This document shows, in pieces, positions 43,829 through 56,694 of a stretch of 64,000 nt of DNA. The stretch covers positions 744,889 to 808,888 of the forward strand of contig MNCI01026399.1 in the NCBI GenBank assembly GCA_015680685.1, read 5' to 3'. The stretch comes from Gnetum montanum. Taxonomy: Eukaryota; Streptophyta; Gnetopsida; Gnetales; Gnetaceae. The notes beneath the pieces were generated by a model. The model was not told where the DNA came from. It saw only the letters and a list, made by a program, of their open reading frames with translations, and made no database searches. The position numbers and the translations under genes are program-made. Every line of letters begins with the position of its first letter. Position 1 is the stretch's first letter.

Positions 43829-46800
43829 ATGGCCATGGCAGCAGCTTCAACTCCAAGTTTGCCCAGTCATGGCTGCATTTCTTCAAATGTTGTCCAATCG
43901 AACAGAGCTCTGCACTTTCAAACCCCTCGTTGTTTAATGCTTAGCCTCAACGGATTCGCTTCGCAGCTCTGCTCGCTGAGAACAACATGGTCGCACACAT
44001 TACAACAAAGTCGACGCGAAAGGCTTTCCGTGCTTATGGTGCTTCCTACAGCGTAATTTTGTTTACTTTCTCTGTTGTTATGGTTCTTTCTTCCTTTGCC
44101 TTTTTCTTTTCTCCGGTTTTCCCTTTTCAGCATCGCGTCTCACTGCTGCAGCCCCATGCAGAAAACCCGAGAGGGCTTCGTCTGAGAAACCGATTTCCAA
44201 GTGAGTAACGACTTTTCTGGTAGTTTCTGTGTAATTGTTGCACTATCTGCTTCAAAGGAAATGGCGGTAGCGCTAATTTCACTCATAGTGAATTCCCCTG
44301 ATATTCATCATTTATTTCTTCCAAATGTGATTGGATTAGTTCTCTACAGTGATATTTGCATTACAGCTTAAACTCATGCTCGGAGAGTGTTTCATTTTGA
44401 TTAAAATTTCTGAGCACACTTTTCCTGTTTGGTAGAAGTTGGTCAGCCAGAGCTGTGAAATCTTTTTGCATGGGAAGGATGGAAGCTCGAAAGATGAAAT
44501 ATATGAATATTGGCACAGAATCTCTTCTTCTGGGAATCCTAGCTGATGGTTTGTTGTCTCATATTATTGTTTTTTGCAAGTGTAATGATTTTCATTTGAA
44601 TAAATTTGCTTATCACATTGTATTTAGTTTTGGAATTGTGAAAGGAAAGAACATATCATGTAGTAAAGTTTAGATTTGGAAGCATTTTCATTTTTACACT
44701 ATAATGTAGTTAAGGGAATAGGCCAGTTTCTCTTGTTCATCTTTCACTATCATGATTTTTTCAACAAGTATTATCCTAGAAATGAATGTGTCATATATTG
44801 ACTGTGTGCCTTACCTTCAGTTTGCAATCAAGCTTTTACCGGCATTGCTGTTGTGCTCGTGCTTTACATTGAACTCGCATTATGTTCCATTACTAGAAAC
44901 TTTCTGCTTTTGCATCTATTTCCTTGAACTAAAAATATAAGCGATTTTCAAAGTGTGATTAAAATGACAGGCATATCTTTCTATTTGTTCTTAACAATGA
45001 GGGATTCTTTTTGGGAAGACATTTCTGAATTTGTATAGAAGTGTGATTTTAGCCAATGATGTGGTAATTTAAAGGGTCAAAGCTACTTACAAGGCACAAG
45101 TCTCTTTTTAATTCTTTGAGGTCAGACATTGTTGATTTTCAATTTTGTATGTCTTGATAGTGCATATGCGTTTTGCACGGATGTCTTCATGATCTTCAAA
45201 AATATTGATTTTACATTTGGTAAGTGGTAGTATGCTTTGAATATTGCAAAAAAGCAAGACTTGGCATCTCCTTAGTCATCAATGGAAATTGAACAACATG
45301 AATTTGCAATTAGAGTGACAATTACTTTGCATTAAGCACCCTTCCATCTTCAGAGAGGCAAGGAGATGAGAGCAGGCATGCACAAGGAGCAATGTTTACG
45401 CTAGGAAGTGTTTTGTTTTCTTCCTGCATCCTGGTAGTTGCGTATCATTCATCCATGAGTGTTAAAGGATAACGAGGGAGAAGTTAAACCCATTTTATCT
45501 TCATTCAGGTGAAGTATGAGCTTCCTGTTCTATTTAAAAGGGTTGAAAAGATCCTCCAAGTATAGAGGGTTCAATAGCCTTTGGACTTTAATAAGGTAAC
45601 AACTCGAGCTCTAACTGTGAGGAAAATAGCAACGGCCATAAGAACTGGCACATGTTGCCCGTAGGTGTTGGGGTTTTAAGTGTGAAGTCAACATGAGTAT
45701 CGGTGAAGGACAATGCCAATACCCCCAGACACTACATTGTCTAAAATATACAAATATTATGGTTTGTGCTGGATGATTTCTAAAATGATACGTTCCATCT
45801 AAAAATAATCTAGAAACAAGAGAAACAGACATAAAAGGAATGCACATAGCCTTATGCACTAAATAACTATCACACGAACTGGCTCATATTGCTTCTGGGT
45901 GTTGGGGGCTTGGTGTATAGTCAATATGAGTCACCAGTGGTGGAAACTGAATGTTCACACCCCCATACATGACATTCTCTGTAAATACAAATGTCCACAT
46001 CTCCATACAGTACATTCTCTATAATTACAAATATTATGGTTTGTTATAGATGATTTCTAAACTGATACATTCTGTCTAAAAATAATCTAGAAACAAGAAA
46101 AACAGATGTGAATAGCTAACGCAATGTGGACAATAAAGTTAACACATAGAGGTTTATGCACTAAGCAATTTTTTAAGAAAGTCGATGTATATAATTTTTG
46201 GAGACAGTCAGCATCTGTTGATATAAAATTTTTTCCAGAGCTGTTTTCGGATCCTTTCCTCATTCTTGTGTTCATCTCCATGATCAAATCTTCTTTGATA
46301 ACCTTGATCCCTCCCAAGAAGCCATGCCAATTAATTATTTGTCAATTATGATACTTTGATGAGGTTAGAGCTTTTACGTTTAGATATCTAAAACGGTGGA
46401 CAACAGTAAGGGCTAAATGAAGACTTACCATGATGCCACATATGGATTTGGGTCTGCTAATATTAGGACTCTGTTAGCATGATCATTCTTATGGTAAAGT
46501 TTACTTAAGGGTTGGGATTCAACATTTTGCATGATCTGCGTTATGTAGGATCTTCTGATATCTATGTTTATTCTTATTAGGTACCAGTGCTGCTGCAAAA
46601 CTTCTGCGGGCTAATGGAATTAACCTCTTCAGTGTTAAAAAGGCAGCTACTGAAGTGCTAGGACGAGCTGATTATTACACTCCTGTTCCTGAACCACTGC
46701 CACCTACAAAAACTCTACTAAAAGCATTAGATCAAGCTCTTGATGATGCAAGTCAGTCAGGTAAGTGTTTGTAACAAAACCTACTCTTGTTTTTAATTAC

Positions 46801-49800
46801 TCTTTACTTTTAGGCGTATCTACATCATTTGAGATTTCTTGTTTGGTGTTAGAGCTAGAGTACTGTAGTTGGTATGCTTTGAAAGTTCATCCATTACACC
46901 ATACATCATTGACAACTGACAATGAATACTTCTTATAGATCCTAGACATGGTTTGAGCAATTTTATTTAGTTTTTATTTTTTGGTTAATTAATCGCAACA
47001 TAACAATCACCTGCATTTTGGAAATGGGTCATTGCTCAAGGTAGCCATTGAAGAAGCTTGTGCTGTGCAACAAATTCATTTTGTTAAAACATTCCCATGT
47101 CTGACAAAGAAACTATTCCAGATTTTCAAATACTCTATATCCACTTTTGGAAGCTTCTATTAGTTTTCATATAATACAAAAACTATATTCTTTAGCAATC
47201 TGAAGAATCAGTAAAAATCTGCTTACTTTTATTTGTTGAAGAAAAGGTTCTAAATTATATAGTCTCTTTCACTGTTATGTCATTTTCTTGATGCTGATAC
47301 ATATGCAATGCCATGGTGATAAAACAAAGGTATGTCCTCCACAAATCTAAAACTTGATCCAACTGCAACATCAAATGACAGAATCAAACGTGGCATTCTT
47401 AGTTTGAAAGTTTAATCCACTTTATGCTACGCCACCAAGCTATGATTGAAATAGCGAAACCCAAAATCAAATATAGGTTAGAAGTTTTGTACAACTACAT
47501 GGCTAAGCTAACGGGCCAAAGTTCAGTCCTTGTATTCTGAAGCTGAAGCTGAAACTGTAGTTTAATTATGTCTCTATAGGCCCCAAGGGTTTGTTAGACC
47601 AATTAGTTTGTACAAAATATGTTAGAAGCAATAAATCTCAAGTATAATAAATGTGTCTAATATTTATGTAGTTTGAACACTTCTTCTATATAATGACCTA
47701 GAACCAACACCAGTAGCATAGATACTCCTACAAAGTTTTATTTGAGGTTTGCCATTTGCTTTTGTAGAAGTCAGTTCCCCAACATTCCAATAATTTATCC
47801 TGCTAATATTCTATGACTTGTAGTAGGGCACAATTGGTATATTCTACCCTAATGTTGCAAATTATTCCATCTTCTACTTTCAACTTGAAGGTGATGTGAT
47901 CCCATTCTTAATATAATAATAGTGTCTGCATATATACAGGAATAGCTGTATAAAGATATTTCACTTTATCTTGTATGCTACCTCTAATGTGTTTGTATTA
48001 AAATTCAAGCTTCATTTATTATTATATTTGGATTTTCAATATCCCATATTTGTAGCTATAATTTTTTTTTCACTATACCATCCTTATTGCTGAGGTTTTT
48101 GGATTATTTCTCTTGAGATCTTATTGCTATGTTTATTGTTCAAAGAGAATGTTAGGAATTGAAAATCCAGTGGCAACATAATATCTTCCAACAAAAATAT
48201 TACCTATGAGACTTGAGTTTTAACATTGAATTCATCCAAGAAGAACTTTTTTTAAAGTTTTTCTATTTTCTTTCTACATTCCTGAACAAAACCTAGCCTC
48301 CAAACCACACATCTATATAGTATTCTATGTTGTATAATTGTTTTAAATAGAATCCCTTTAAATTTTTACATCTAATTTTCATTGTATATAAAGCCTTTTA
48401 GCCATTTGCAATTTTTGACACACAATGCTTCTCATTATAATTTTGAGAACATTATAGCCCAAAACATCTATATGTATCCAATCTCAAGTTGTTTATGAGT
48501 TATCTGGAAATTATATCATCTTATTGGTTTCACAAATTAACACTTTTCTTTTGTCAAAATTCACTTTCAATATTGTATGTTTTCAAAAAGTTTCTAATTG
48601 GTACAATATTGCTTGTAATCCTTTATATGAATTTGCAACTGGTGCTGCATCATTTGCAAAGATTAAAAGTTGTATCCATGATCGATCCATTTCGATAACC
48701 TAATTTTCAGGTACCTATTTAATCCACTCTTAATATGCTGAACAATGTTGATGAAAGAGGACAACCTTGTGTTACTATGATATTGTTGTAAAACCAACCG
48801 TATTTTTTAGTTTCTTTGCATCTTAATTCAAAAAATTATTCCTTGATAGATAACAATTGAATGACATGAGTTAACCAAGGTTGACCTCAAGTTTGATAAG
48901 CCTTCTTTATAATATTTATCTCATAACTAAATCAAATGCTTGAGCGACTCAACAAGGCATATAAATGTCTTCCCTTTCTTTACCTTTTTGTTGTTTAATG
49001 TAATAACTAAGAGTAATCAGATGGTCTATTGTAGAATGCTTTCCTCTAAATCTTGTTTGTGAGATTGCATGTGAATTATTATTATTTTTGCTTAATTTCG
49101 AAATTTGTTTCTCCAGAATGGTACCTAGCAATTTTGCAAACGAATTACTAACCATGGTTAGTAAAAAATTCTTTAAATCTGATTTATCTCTTTTTGTAAA
49201 AAAACATAATCTCTTTTGATCGTTTACTGTTTGTCCAAACTATTTTGAAGCCTTTTATTAATAAATTTTCAAGTCTATGTCTAAACTCATTGTCAACCAC
49301 ATTTAATAATTCAGTGCAATCCTTCTTCATCTAGTACTTTTGTAGAGGCTAAAATTTTAATTCCCTTTGTTTTCTCATCATATATAATCTATAAAGTATT
49401 GGAGTTCATGTAGCTAAATCACATAGCAGAAAAAAATTTTGTAGATTACTTGAATCTGCACTAATGGGATATTGTTGCTTAGAAACAGTTAAAAAAAATT
49501 CATGGAATTTTTTGGGGTTGCTCTAGTAAAATGTTTCTCTTTTTCCTATACATTAATTTTATGTATTCCTTAGTTAAAGTTTCATTATTGCTAGATTTTT
49601 TGATTTCAAACTCTGATTGCAGATATACTTTTTAAAACTACTTCTTCTTACATATAAACCTCTTATTTAAAGTAACTTTTTCAGTAGCTTCTAGTAAAAT
49701 CTTTTCTAACCATCCTTTTTTCTTGGCTTTTGTTGACAACATTTGTAGCTCTCATTGAAAAGGTTTTGCATATTTTGCTGTAATTCACCTTCTCAGTCTT

Positions 49801-52301
49801 TTTTGTTGCATGCTATTAAGGTAATTTTCCTTGATACATAACTATATATAGTAATGTGTAGGCTATTAATTTTCACCGACATGAAATTCCATGATTTTTC
49901 ACACATTTTAAGTGGTGGTAAACAATAAATTTATACATGAACATGCTTTATCATTTTTCAATATTAATTCTGAGCTTGAATGAGACTTTTGGATCTCATT
50001 TAAAATGATAAGATCAAGCCCCTGGCCCCATTTTAATATGTGTTTTCTGTTTTGATTTATCCCAGTGTCTTATTTGACTGTAATCTTGCATATTTAGCCA
50101 TCCTTGATCATTTTACCACTTTGAAATGCCAATTTGTTTAGAGTCAGTTCTTGCATTGAAGCCACTACATATATAGACTCTTCCCTTTAATTTACGGTGT
50201 GTCCTTTCCTAAATACTGAAAAAGATATTTTCTTGATAATGTTAGCTTTGCATACTATGTTGCATCTTAGGTAAAAGTAATGGGAAGCAACAAAGAAAGA
50301 GAATTTTCTTTGGGTAATCTTGAGCCAAATGTGTTGTTTTTTACTTATCAATTTTTTCTATGTTGCTTACTTTTTGAAGTCTTTTCCTAAAGATGGAAGA
50401 TAATCCTCCTGAAAGTCTTCTTTATTTTTGGGAATTGATACCTGTTACTTTTGTTCTAATAAAATCAGGTAAAATTTCTAAAACATTTTTCTTCATAAGT
50501 ATCAGCAACTTCAAAAATATTTTTAAAAAAGTTACATAGAATAATTTTAGTGATGGTCTGAATATTCAGAGATCCACATTGCAAATTGTTGGGCCTTTTT
50601 TTATAAACACCTTATATTAATTACTGTAATGTACTTTTCGTTTAAAAAAAAGTACTCGGCTTTTTGCTGCTTATACCTTTTTCCGTTCTATTTTCTGTGT
50701 AAGCCTTTTCTCATCTCTTTATTTAACCAAGTTGTCTTCTTTTTAAGTTGCTATGATTAAGCTAGACTGTTTCTCGGGCAGTTGAGTTGCAAATTTCACA
50801 ACCAAAAATCACTTCTAGGTCAGTCCTTCACAACTGCTTGATGTTCCACTATAATCTTTTGCTTCTCTGATACTCCTTTCTACTTGTTTATCCAATTAAA
50901 CATTATTTCCTCTTGTTAGATAAGAGTTTGTTGCTTTTCTGTTGGTTAACTAGTGCTTTTAGTTGTGTACTTATTTCTTACCTCTCAGATTTATTGTTTA
51001 GAGTCATTCATTATTGGTTTTGTTTCTTCAAGCTGTAACAAATCATGCACAAGCCTCGTCCCTAAATCTGATTTGCATATTCTGTATCAAGTTTAAACGT
51101 TAATTTCTTGTATGCTGATATGTAAAGAAATTCTGCAGAAGTACTGGCTGAAAATTAATTTTGTCCAACCAATTCAAAGGGCAGAAACTTCTATTTCACT
51201 TTACCAAATTAATTGACAACCATTTAACTAAGTTTGTAAGGCGTTGATGCTTGAAGGAAATACCTAGGTTTGGAGAGTTTTCAAGTAGTTATGTGTGAGT
51301 TACGAATTAGCCCTTAATTATTATTATCACTCGGAAAATCCAGTTAGTTATAAAAGAAGTAAGCTACCTATGTTATGTTTAACATTAACATTAATATGTA
51401 GTTCAGTGTATAGGGACTACCACTTGGAGTGATGATAAGGTGCTTGTTTCTCAAGCTGTAAGACCTAGGTTCGAGCCTGAGCACAACCACTTGAAAGAAG
51501 TTAGGCTTTCACTCATTCACTGACCATTACAGGACTCCACCTTGATGGGATAAGCATTGAGCCTCTGGGTGATGATCCTTTATGTAGTTCAGTGTATTTT
51601 CAATGATGTCCATGTTGAACACAAATATAGTATACATCACATACTTGTGTGAATATCAGTAAGTACAGACACGATGCAACACGAAAAGTGTGTGCTATGC
51701 CTTATAGTTCTTTGTGTTTATGTGGAAAGCTAAACTGTAAAAAAAACCATGGGAAAGCAGTGCAAAGGTCTTGTATTAAAGCAAACCAAGCTCCAGGCCC
51801 CAACAGGCATCCAAGCACCAACAAGCACATTAAGCATATACAGTCAATCTTCTTTTATAGCCCATCATAAGGGTTTCTATGACCCTTCAGAACTTTTTGA
51901 AATTATTTCTTCAGATATATCTGGAACCTTATGAATTTCCTTTTACATCCTTTTAAAAAAATAACTTAAATATTACAAGGCCAAGGCAATTTTTTTAAAC
52001 AAGAACCAAGTACAAAGATTTAGGTTCATTCTAACAGACAACAGAGTCTGCGCATTGACAAACATTACGTGCATGGGCGTTATCTTTGATTTTACAGTTA
52101 GTTCCTTACTATAAATGATCTTCTTCTCATATGCATCTCCAGAACACTGACAATCACATCCTTATTTGCAGCAATTTGTAACTGCTTCTGAAATTTCCTG
52201 TGTATGTAACACCATACATATTTTTCATGAACCGTCCTGCGCCTACTTCTACAGATCATTTGTGGACTGTTCACGTTTTGTCTTTTACTCATTCATCCTT
52301 C

Positions 52302-52336
<35 letters not shown>

Positions 52337-53659
52337 ATTCCTTTTTATACACTTGCAAACATGAGCATGTAGGTGTAGCCTAACATTTACACTTACATGC
52401 ATCTACAGGTTCTGGGGTTAAACCTGCCCACCATGAACACTTGATCTTAACTCACAGAGACTGTTATCTGTGAACCAACTTTAGAACTGGTAGTTTCCTT
52501 TTTTTTTTTGGTGGAGAAACACAACCCAGCATGTGTGTGCATGCACACATAGAGGGAGAGACACATATGCTCTTCCTTCTCCCCCTGTCCTCCCTCTCCC
52601 TCTTTCTATATATCTCCTTCTTCCTCATGCTGTCTGCATGATTTAAATATTTTCAAAGGTTGCATCTGCTCAAAAATGATGCAACTCTTTAATTCACATT
52701 TGATTTGCCAGTCACCCCCACTGGATATTATAGCTTAGTATACTATGGAATGATGTAAACATGATGGACATCTTCAGATTGCACTAATGATAGCATGCAT
52801 TAAGATGATAGGATAAAAATTATGAACTAAAAAATTTTTAAGCCTTTCCAATCATGAGGTACAGAGTTCTAGGTACAAAGATTCCTTTTTCTTGAATATT
52901 GAGACATTCCAATCTTGGGATGAATGACGGTGGTTAGTTAAAAAAGAAGAAAAAACACACACACACACAAGCTTCTATGCCAAGGACAAATAAATTTTGA
53001 AACAAGGTTGCAGCTTGTTAAGGTAAAGTAGTAAACTTCAGTGAGGACAAAACCAATCAAAGACTTTCTTAGGCGTTCCATCGGTTTACTAAACTTCTTG
53101 CGGAGAATCTTTTTTTCTTAACCATGAGTGCCGAATCCATGGACATCTCAATGGGGAATAATTCTTTGCGATTATGCTTGAAGGATGTTTATTTTTTTCT
53201 GTAAATGTTGAGTGTGGATCCATATTTGCACGTGCGGCTTCTGTGAGAGTTAACTCTTGCAATGCTCACATTATGACTGTTAGCAATTTCATGTTACAAT
53301 TGATACTTGATAATTTTTCTTTCATCTAATTGCAAAATGATAATCGTTTAGGCATATTGCTATTATATTACTTTTGATCATGTGACCATCTTCTCATTCC
53401 ATAGCACTGTTGAGCTTTAGACTTGCTATGCATCAAGACTTCTGAGAAAATCTCGTATGAACAGATCCAAAATATTTTTCCGAAAATACTTATCATTATA
53501 AATTTAACTGAAACAGGTCAAAGTGGTGAAGTTACAACTACTCATATGCTGCTGGCAATATGGGCTATTAAAGGTTCAGCTGGGCAACAAATATTAGCAA
53601 AGCTTGGGTTTAATGATAAGAGGGCCGAAGAACTTGCACAAAATGTGAGCTCAGGGTAA
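43829..53659 (+). CDS. ClpT: Plastid ClpT-type accessory subunit (double Clp-N protein), five exons
   Basis: Model: join(43829..44052, 44162..44200, 44436..44548, 46581..46760, 53517..53659), all introns GT-AG, giving 232 residues. Residues 1-70 are rich in S, R, A and T with few acids, as in a chloroplast transit peptide. Clp-N repeat 1 spans about 90-152 (WSARAVKSF, RMEARKMKY, GTESLLLGIL); repeat 2 about 160-228 (HMLLAIW, GQQILAKLGF). No ATPase domain follows, which separates it from ClpC/ClpD. Length and order match Arabidopsis ClpT1/ClpT2 (238-241 residues, from memory). ClpT proteins bind the stromal ClpPR core and assist its assembly. The DYYTP stretch at 156-160 replaces the DMYFF-like motif I recall from Arabidopsis. 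ATG 43829 begins MAMAAAS; ATG 43835 is an alternative. Introns 3 (2.0 kb) and 4 (6.8 kb) are swollen by repeats. Confidence 0.88.
44053..44161 (+). other. ClpT intron 1 with two possible acceptors
   Basis: The donor GTAATTTTG is at 44053. The best pyrimidine tract precedes CAG at 44128-44130, but using it with this donor shifts the frame to a TGA within 20 codons. The acceptor at 44161 keeps the frame and gives LPTAKPERASSEK, which parallels the ClpT2 linker as I remember it. Use of the upstream acceptor would give a truncated product. Confidence 0.6.
45640..46165 (+). repeat. Two-copy tandem duplication in ClpT intron 3
   Basis: About 45640-45880 and 45885-46165 share, in order, GAACTGGC-CAT-TTGC, a (G)TGTTGGGG phrase, CAAATATTATGGTTTG and TCTAAAAATAATCTAGAAAC, ending in a TTATGCACTAA phrase. 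The second copy has an extra internal duplication around CATACA-GACATTCTCT (45965-46025). Confidence 0.75.
48500..50500 (-). mobile_element. Dead LINE in ClpT intron 4, antisense, non-L1 type
   Basis: On the minus strand, an endonuclease-like stretch SGFNARTDS (50163-50140) is followed by RT motifs in order. The open stretch 49155-48949 has TRFRGKHSTIDHLITLSYYI; then AFDLV, TQGCPLSSTLFSI (about 48772-48735), and LLIFANDAAPVANSYKGLQA, with the catalytic block at 48660-48646. The catalytic FADD reads FAND, so it is inactive, and several frameshifts and stops intervene. QGCPLS and GLQ-x-L differ from the QGDPLSP and LLFADDTLI wording of ordinary plant L1. Ends were not defined; limits are approximate. 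Confidence 0.7.
51411..51580 (+). mobile_element. tRNA-derived SINE, copy 2, in ClpT intron 4
   Basis: A 170-bp unit flanked by a perfect 16-bp target duplication, TATGTAGTTCAGTGTA (51395-51410 and 51581-51596). An A-box-like GATGATAAGGTGC lies about 35 bp before a B box GGTTCGAGCC (51468-51477) that fits the polymerase III consensus. The 3' end is GGTGATGATCCTT. Same strand as the gene. The sharp duplication implies a younger insertion than copy 1. Confidence 0.88.
52305..52333. repeat. (AT)n microsatellite
   Basis: About 14.5 uninterrupted AT units in ClpT intron 4. Confidence 0.95.
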
Positions 53660-53938
53660 ACTTGAGTAATATATTTAGTTAAGCAAGCTGTTTGTTTGTT
53701 TAAGTGTGGACAAGTTAAAAGATATTAATGAAAAGCCAAGTAATCTCTGGTTAAGCAGTTAATGACTTCTTCGTCGCTTTTGTCATAAATGATGGATATG
53801 GTATGGATTGCTTGCAGATAGCAGACGAAGTTCACTGGCCTCCACTATAGGTCTGCTTTCCCTGTTGGGTAGCAAGCTACATGATTGTTTCAGCCTTGTT
53901 TCAGCCTTTGTTTGTATTTCTAATATTCTTTTAACTGA

Positions 53939-53944
53939 AATAAA
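53939..53944 (+). terminator. Candidate poly(A) signal of ClpT
   Basis: AATAAA, 280 bp after the stop codon, followed by T-rich sequence. It is the first canonical AATAAA noted downstream of the gene, but plant signals are loose. Confidence 0.4.
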
Positions 53945-56690
53945 TATAAAGTTTTACTGAAATATTCTCCTTCAAGTCTTCTTTTCTTGTACAGACATTG
54001 CCGGGGGGAAAAATGCATTTCATAGGTATTTTAATGAATTGTGCTCACGCTCCTATCTTCTAACATGTAATGCCTAATATTGCCATATATCAAAATGGAA
54101 CTTTAACCTTGGAGTTTCCATAGTGACAGACATGGTCATATTATTACATGTGGTGTTAGATGAAAGAGTTTCCTTAAAACAACTTGGTCTAGTTCAAACT
54201 ACTAATATCATGCTCAAATTAAACACTAATCTCATATTATTTTCAAGCAGCCTAGAGTTAAAAATTTTTAGTTGTCAAACTGAAAAGTTGAACTTGTGGC
54301 TCTGAGTTCTTAAAGCAATGAACCACTGAGACTTGTAAGATTCCCAATAATGTGTCTTCCATGATACTTCCCAGATTAATAAATGTCTTTCTTAATGGCA
54401 ATCTTGCATTTAAGCATTAACTAAATTTGATAAACTAACCTATTCATATTCTTTTAAATTTCAACGTGGCAAGTTATGCATTTAGTATTAGTGTGGGATG
54501 TTGAATTCCACTTGCTATCCTAACGTATCATGCATTATTACGATCCTATTCCAGGATATAAAAATTTTTGCATAAAATTTTCGAAATTAAAATCCAATAT
54601 TAAGGAAGCTCTAAATTACACTGAACTTGAGATAAGAGTGTGAGCTGGTCTTCTTTTAGCAATAAGAGAGAGCTCATCTTTCTGTTAAGGTGACATGTTA
54701 ACATTTATTTGATTGTTCATTTTCTATTGTTTCTTTTATTTCAAGAATGAAAATAGCCAAGATTTGGGCATTGGGAATAAGATCCAACATCCCTTAGCTA
54801 GTTAAAGCATTCACAAGGAAACAATAGAAAAGCCTCAATTTTGCAAAACATGCAAAAAAGAGGCTTGACTAAAATGCAACAAACCATAATAAATGTAAAA
54901 ACAATAACAAAGAAATAAGTATGAACATTATGGCATGTAAACCCATTTTTGTGTGTAATATTCAAGTGGGCAATTGGGACAACAATCAGTTAGGGATGGG
55001 TTGAGGACTTGTAGGTTGAGCATGGTACCTACCTAGAGAAGGCTTGGGATGTTCACATAGGGATGAGTGTATGTAGCATGGTGCTTCAAATCAAGAACAT
55101 TACATTGATCCTTGGTAATGATCATGTTGATGACTCTAGCATCACTAGAGGTTTACATTGCCTTGAAGATCTAAGGGGCATCTCCTCACTTTGTCAATGT
55201 GAGGCTTCTTGATCATTGGTAAGTTCGCAAGAGTTGGATTTGAGCTTGGTCATTTGAGCATAGTGTTGCCTTGAGCCATAGAACTTGGTCTTTTGAGCAT
55301 AGTGTTGTCTTGAGCCATAGAGCTTGGGGAAGGAATTTTGTTTGGACTATGAATAAGTGTGGGAGAGAAAGTGTTAGGATGGGTTAGGGAGCTTTGAGGA
55401 AAATGGGGAAAGTATGTGAATAGGAAGGGAGTGGAAGAATGAGGATACTTTGAGGTTTGGGAGAATTAGAGGAAGGGAAGTTGAGAAGGAGGAGGGAACT
55501 TTGTGTTTAGGAGAGTGGGACTAAGTTGGTAGCTACCCTTAATCCTTTCATCTTCAACCATAAACTAGTGGTCATTCCATATGTGTATGGTAGTTGCCCT
55601 TACATTGAAGAAAGCTATGGAAAAGATTAAAAAGAATTCATTGCACCTGTAGGCATAAAAGATAGTTCATGTGGGTGAAGCTTTCATAGTAGGAGTGATT
55701 GCTAGATTACAAAGAATAGTAGAGTGGTGCATCTCTACGAATTACGATTTATGTGCTGGAAGCACCACTCTTTAGCGAGCATGAGAGCTTGACTAGCCAT
55801 TATTTTGGGATGAATGCTTTTTTTTGTTTTGAAGATGGAGACATTATATTGCTTTCATATATTTCACCAATGGAAGGCTCTCCTTGTGGTTGCTATCTCT
55901 TAATAAAAATCAATGGTAAGGTGGCATATCAAATCGAGAGTTGATTCCATTTTTTGGGTGAATAAATGTTGTTACATTAGTCAGGCTTCTTAACTAAATG
56001 ACATAAGAGAGATATCTAAATATATAATTTAACATTTTCTTGTTCTTATGTTGATTCTACTTAACATCACTATGATGAGGAGCTGATGTCACAACTTCCA
56101 GAAGGATTTAATTCTACACTCTTCTAAGCGAAATTAGCTTAGAGAAATAACACAATAAAATGGAGTAAAGCCTCCATTAATTAATCATTGTTAAATGAGA
56201 ATTACATAAAAAATGAGGAGCAAAGTGTAACTCAACTCTTCCAAGGACCTTGGAGGTCACACATGTTCCCATTGATCCCACTCAAATACTCTCGCAATTA
56301 TGACTCACACTTTAAGCACATAACTCAAGATAAGACAACACTTATAGGAGACTACTCAACTTTCGTTGGCTACTCTCTTTGTCAAGTGCTCTCACTCTTA
56401 CCTCTCAACTCTCTCTTGGACTTTCTTATCCATCTTTACTCTTTTTCTTTGACCTTTGATATCCTTTTATAACAGCTAGAGTGACCCTTGGTCTTTCTTT
56501 TAAAGGTCATGTTTTTTTCTCTTGAAAATTCACATTTTTTACAAATTGTGAGTGACTGTAGCTTACTGCTTGCATTGGTAAAATTTAAAATATTTCTTCT
56601 CTATTTCAGTGTCATTTGTGATTGATTGTAGCTTGAATTTTCAAATTGCAACCCTACTGCAACTCATAGGAGCCTTGGAGCAGGTTTACT
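53945..56690. other. Intergenic DNA downstream of ClpT
   Basis: No gene is supported. It contains a 39-bp tandem repeat (55242-55327). The 63-codon frame at 55753-55944 has no recognisable family. CT-rich sequence at 56340-56470 resembles LTR leader DNA but has no termini. Confidence 0.3.
55242..55327 (+). repeat. 39-bp tandem repeat, 2.2 units
   Basis: GAGCTTGGTC-TTTGAGCATAG and TGTTG-CTTGAGCCATAG repeat at 55242 and 55281, with the start of a third unit at 55320. Confidence 0.8.
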
Positions 56691-56694
56691 ACTA

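Noticed and set aside
43737-43937. Alternative start and frame for the host gene
   Set aside because: It does not connect in frame to the Clp-N exons; the frame from 43829 does and gives a transit-peptide-like N-terminus.
43987-44208. A 73-codon frame spanning intron 1
   Set aside because: It reads the hydrophobic T-rich intron in another phase and does not lead into the Clp-N frame.
51411-51580. A functional tRNA gene
   Set aside because: B box present but no cloverleaf or anticodon arm; the 16-bp target duplication shows a SINE.
53423-53516. Coding upstream of ClpT exon 5
   Set aside because: The frame is open by chance; the AG acceptor at 53516 and phase match with exon 4 place the exon start at 53517.
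55753-55944. A small secreted or membrane protein gene
   Set aside because: 63 codons, no homology recognised, no promoter or splice support, and AT-rich chance frames are common here.
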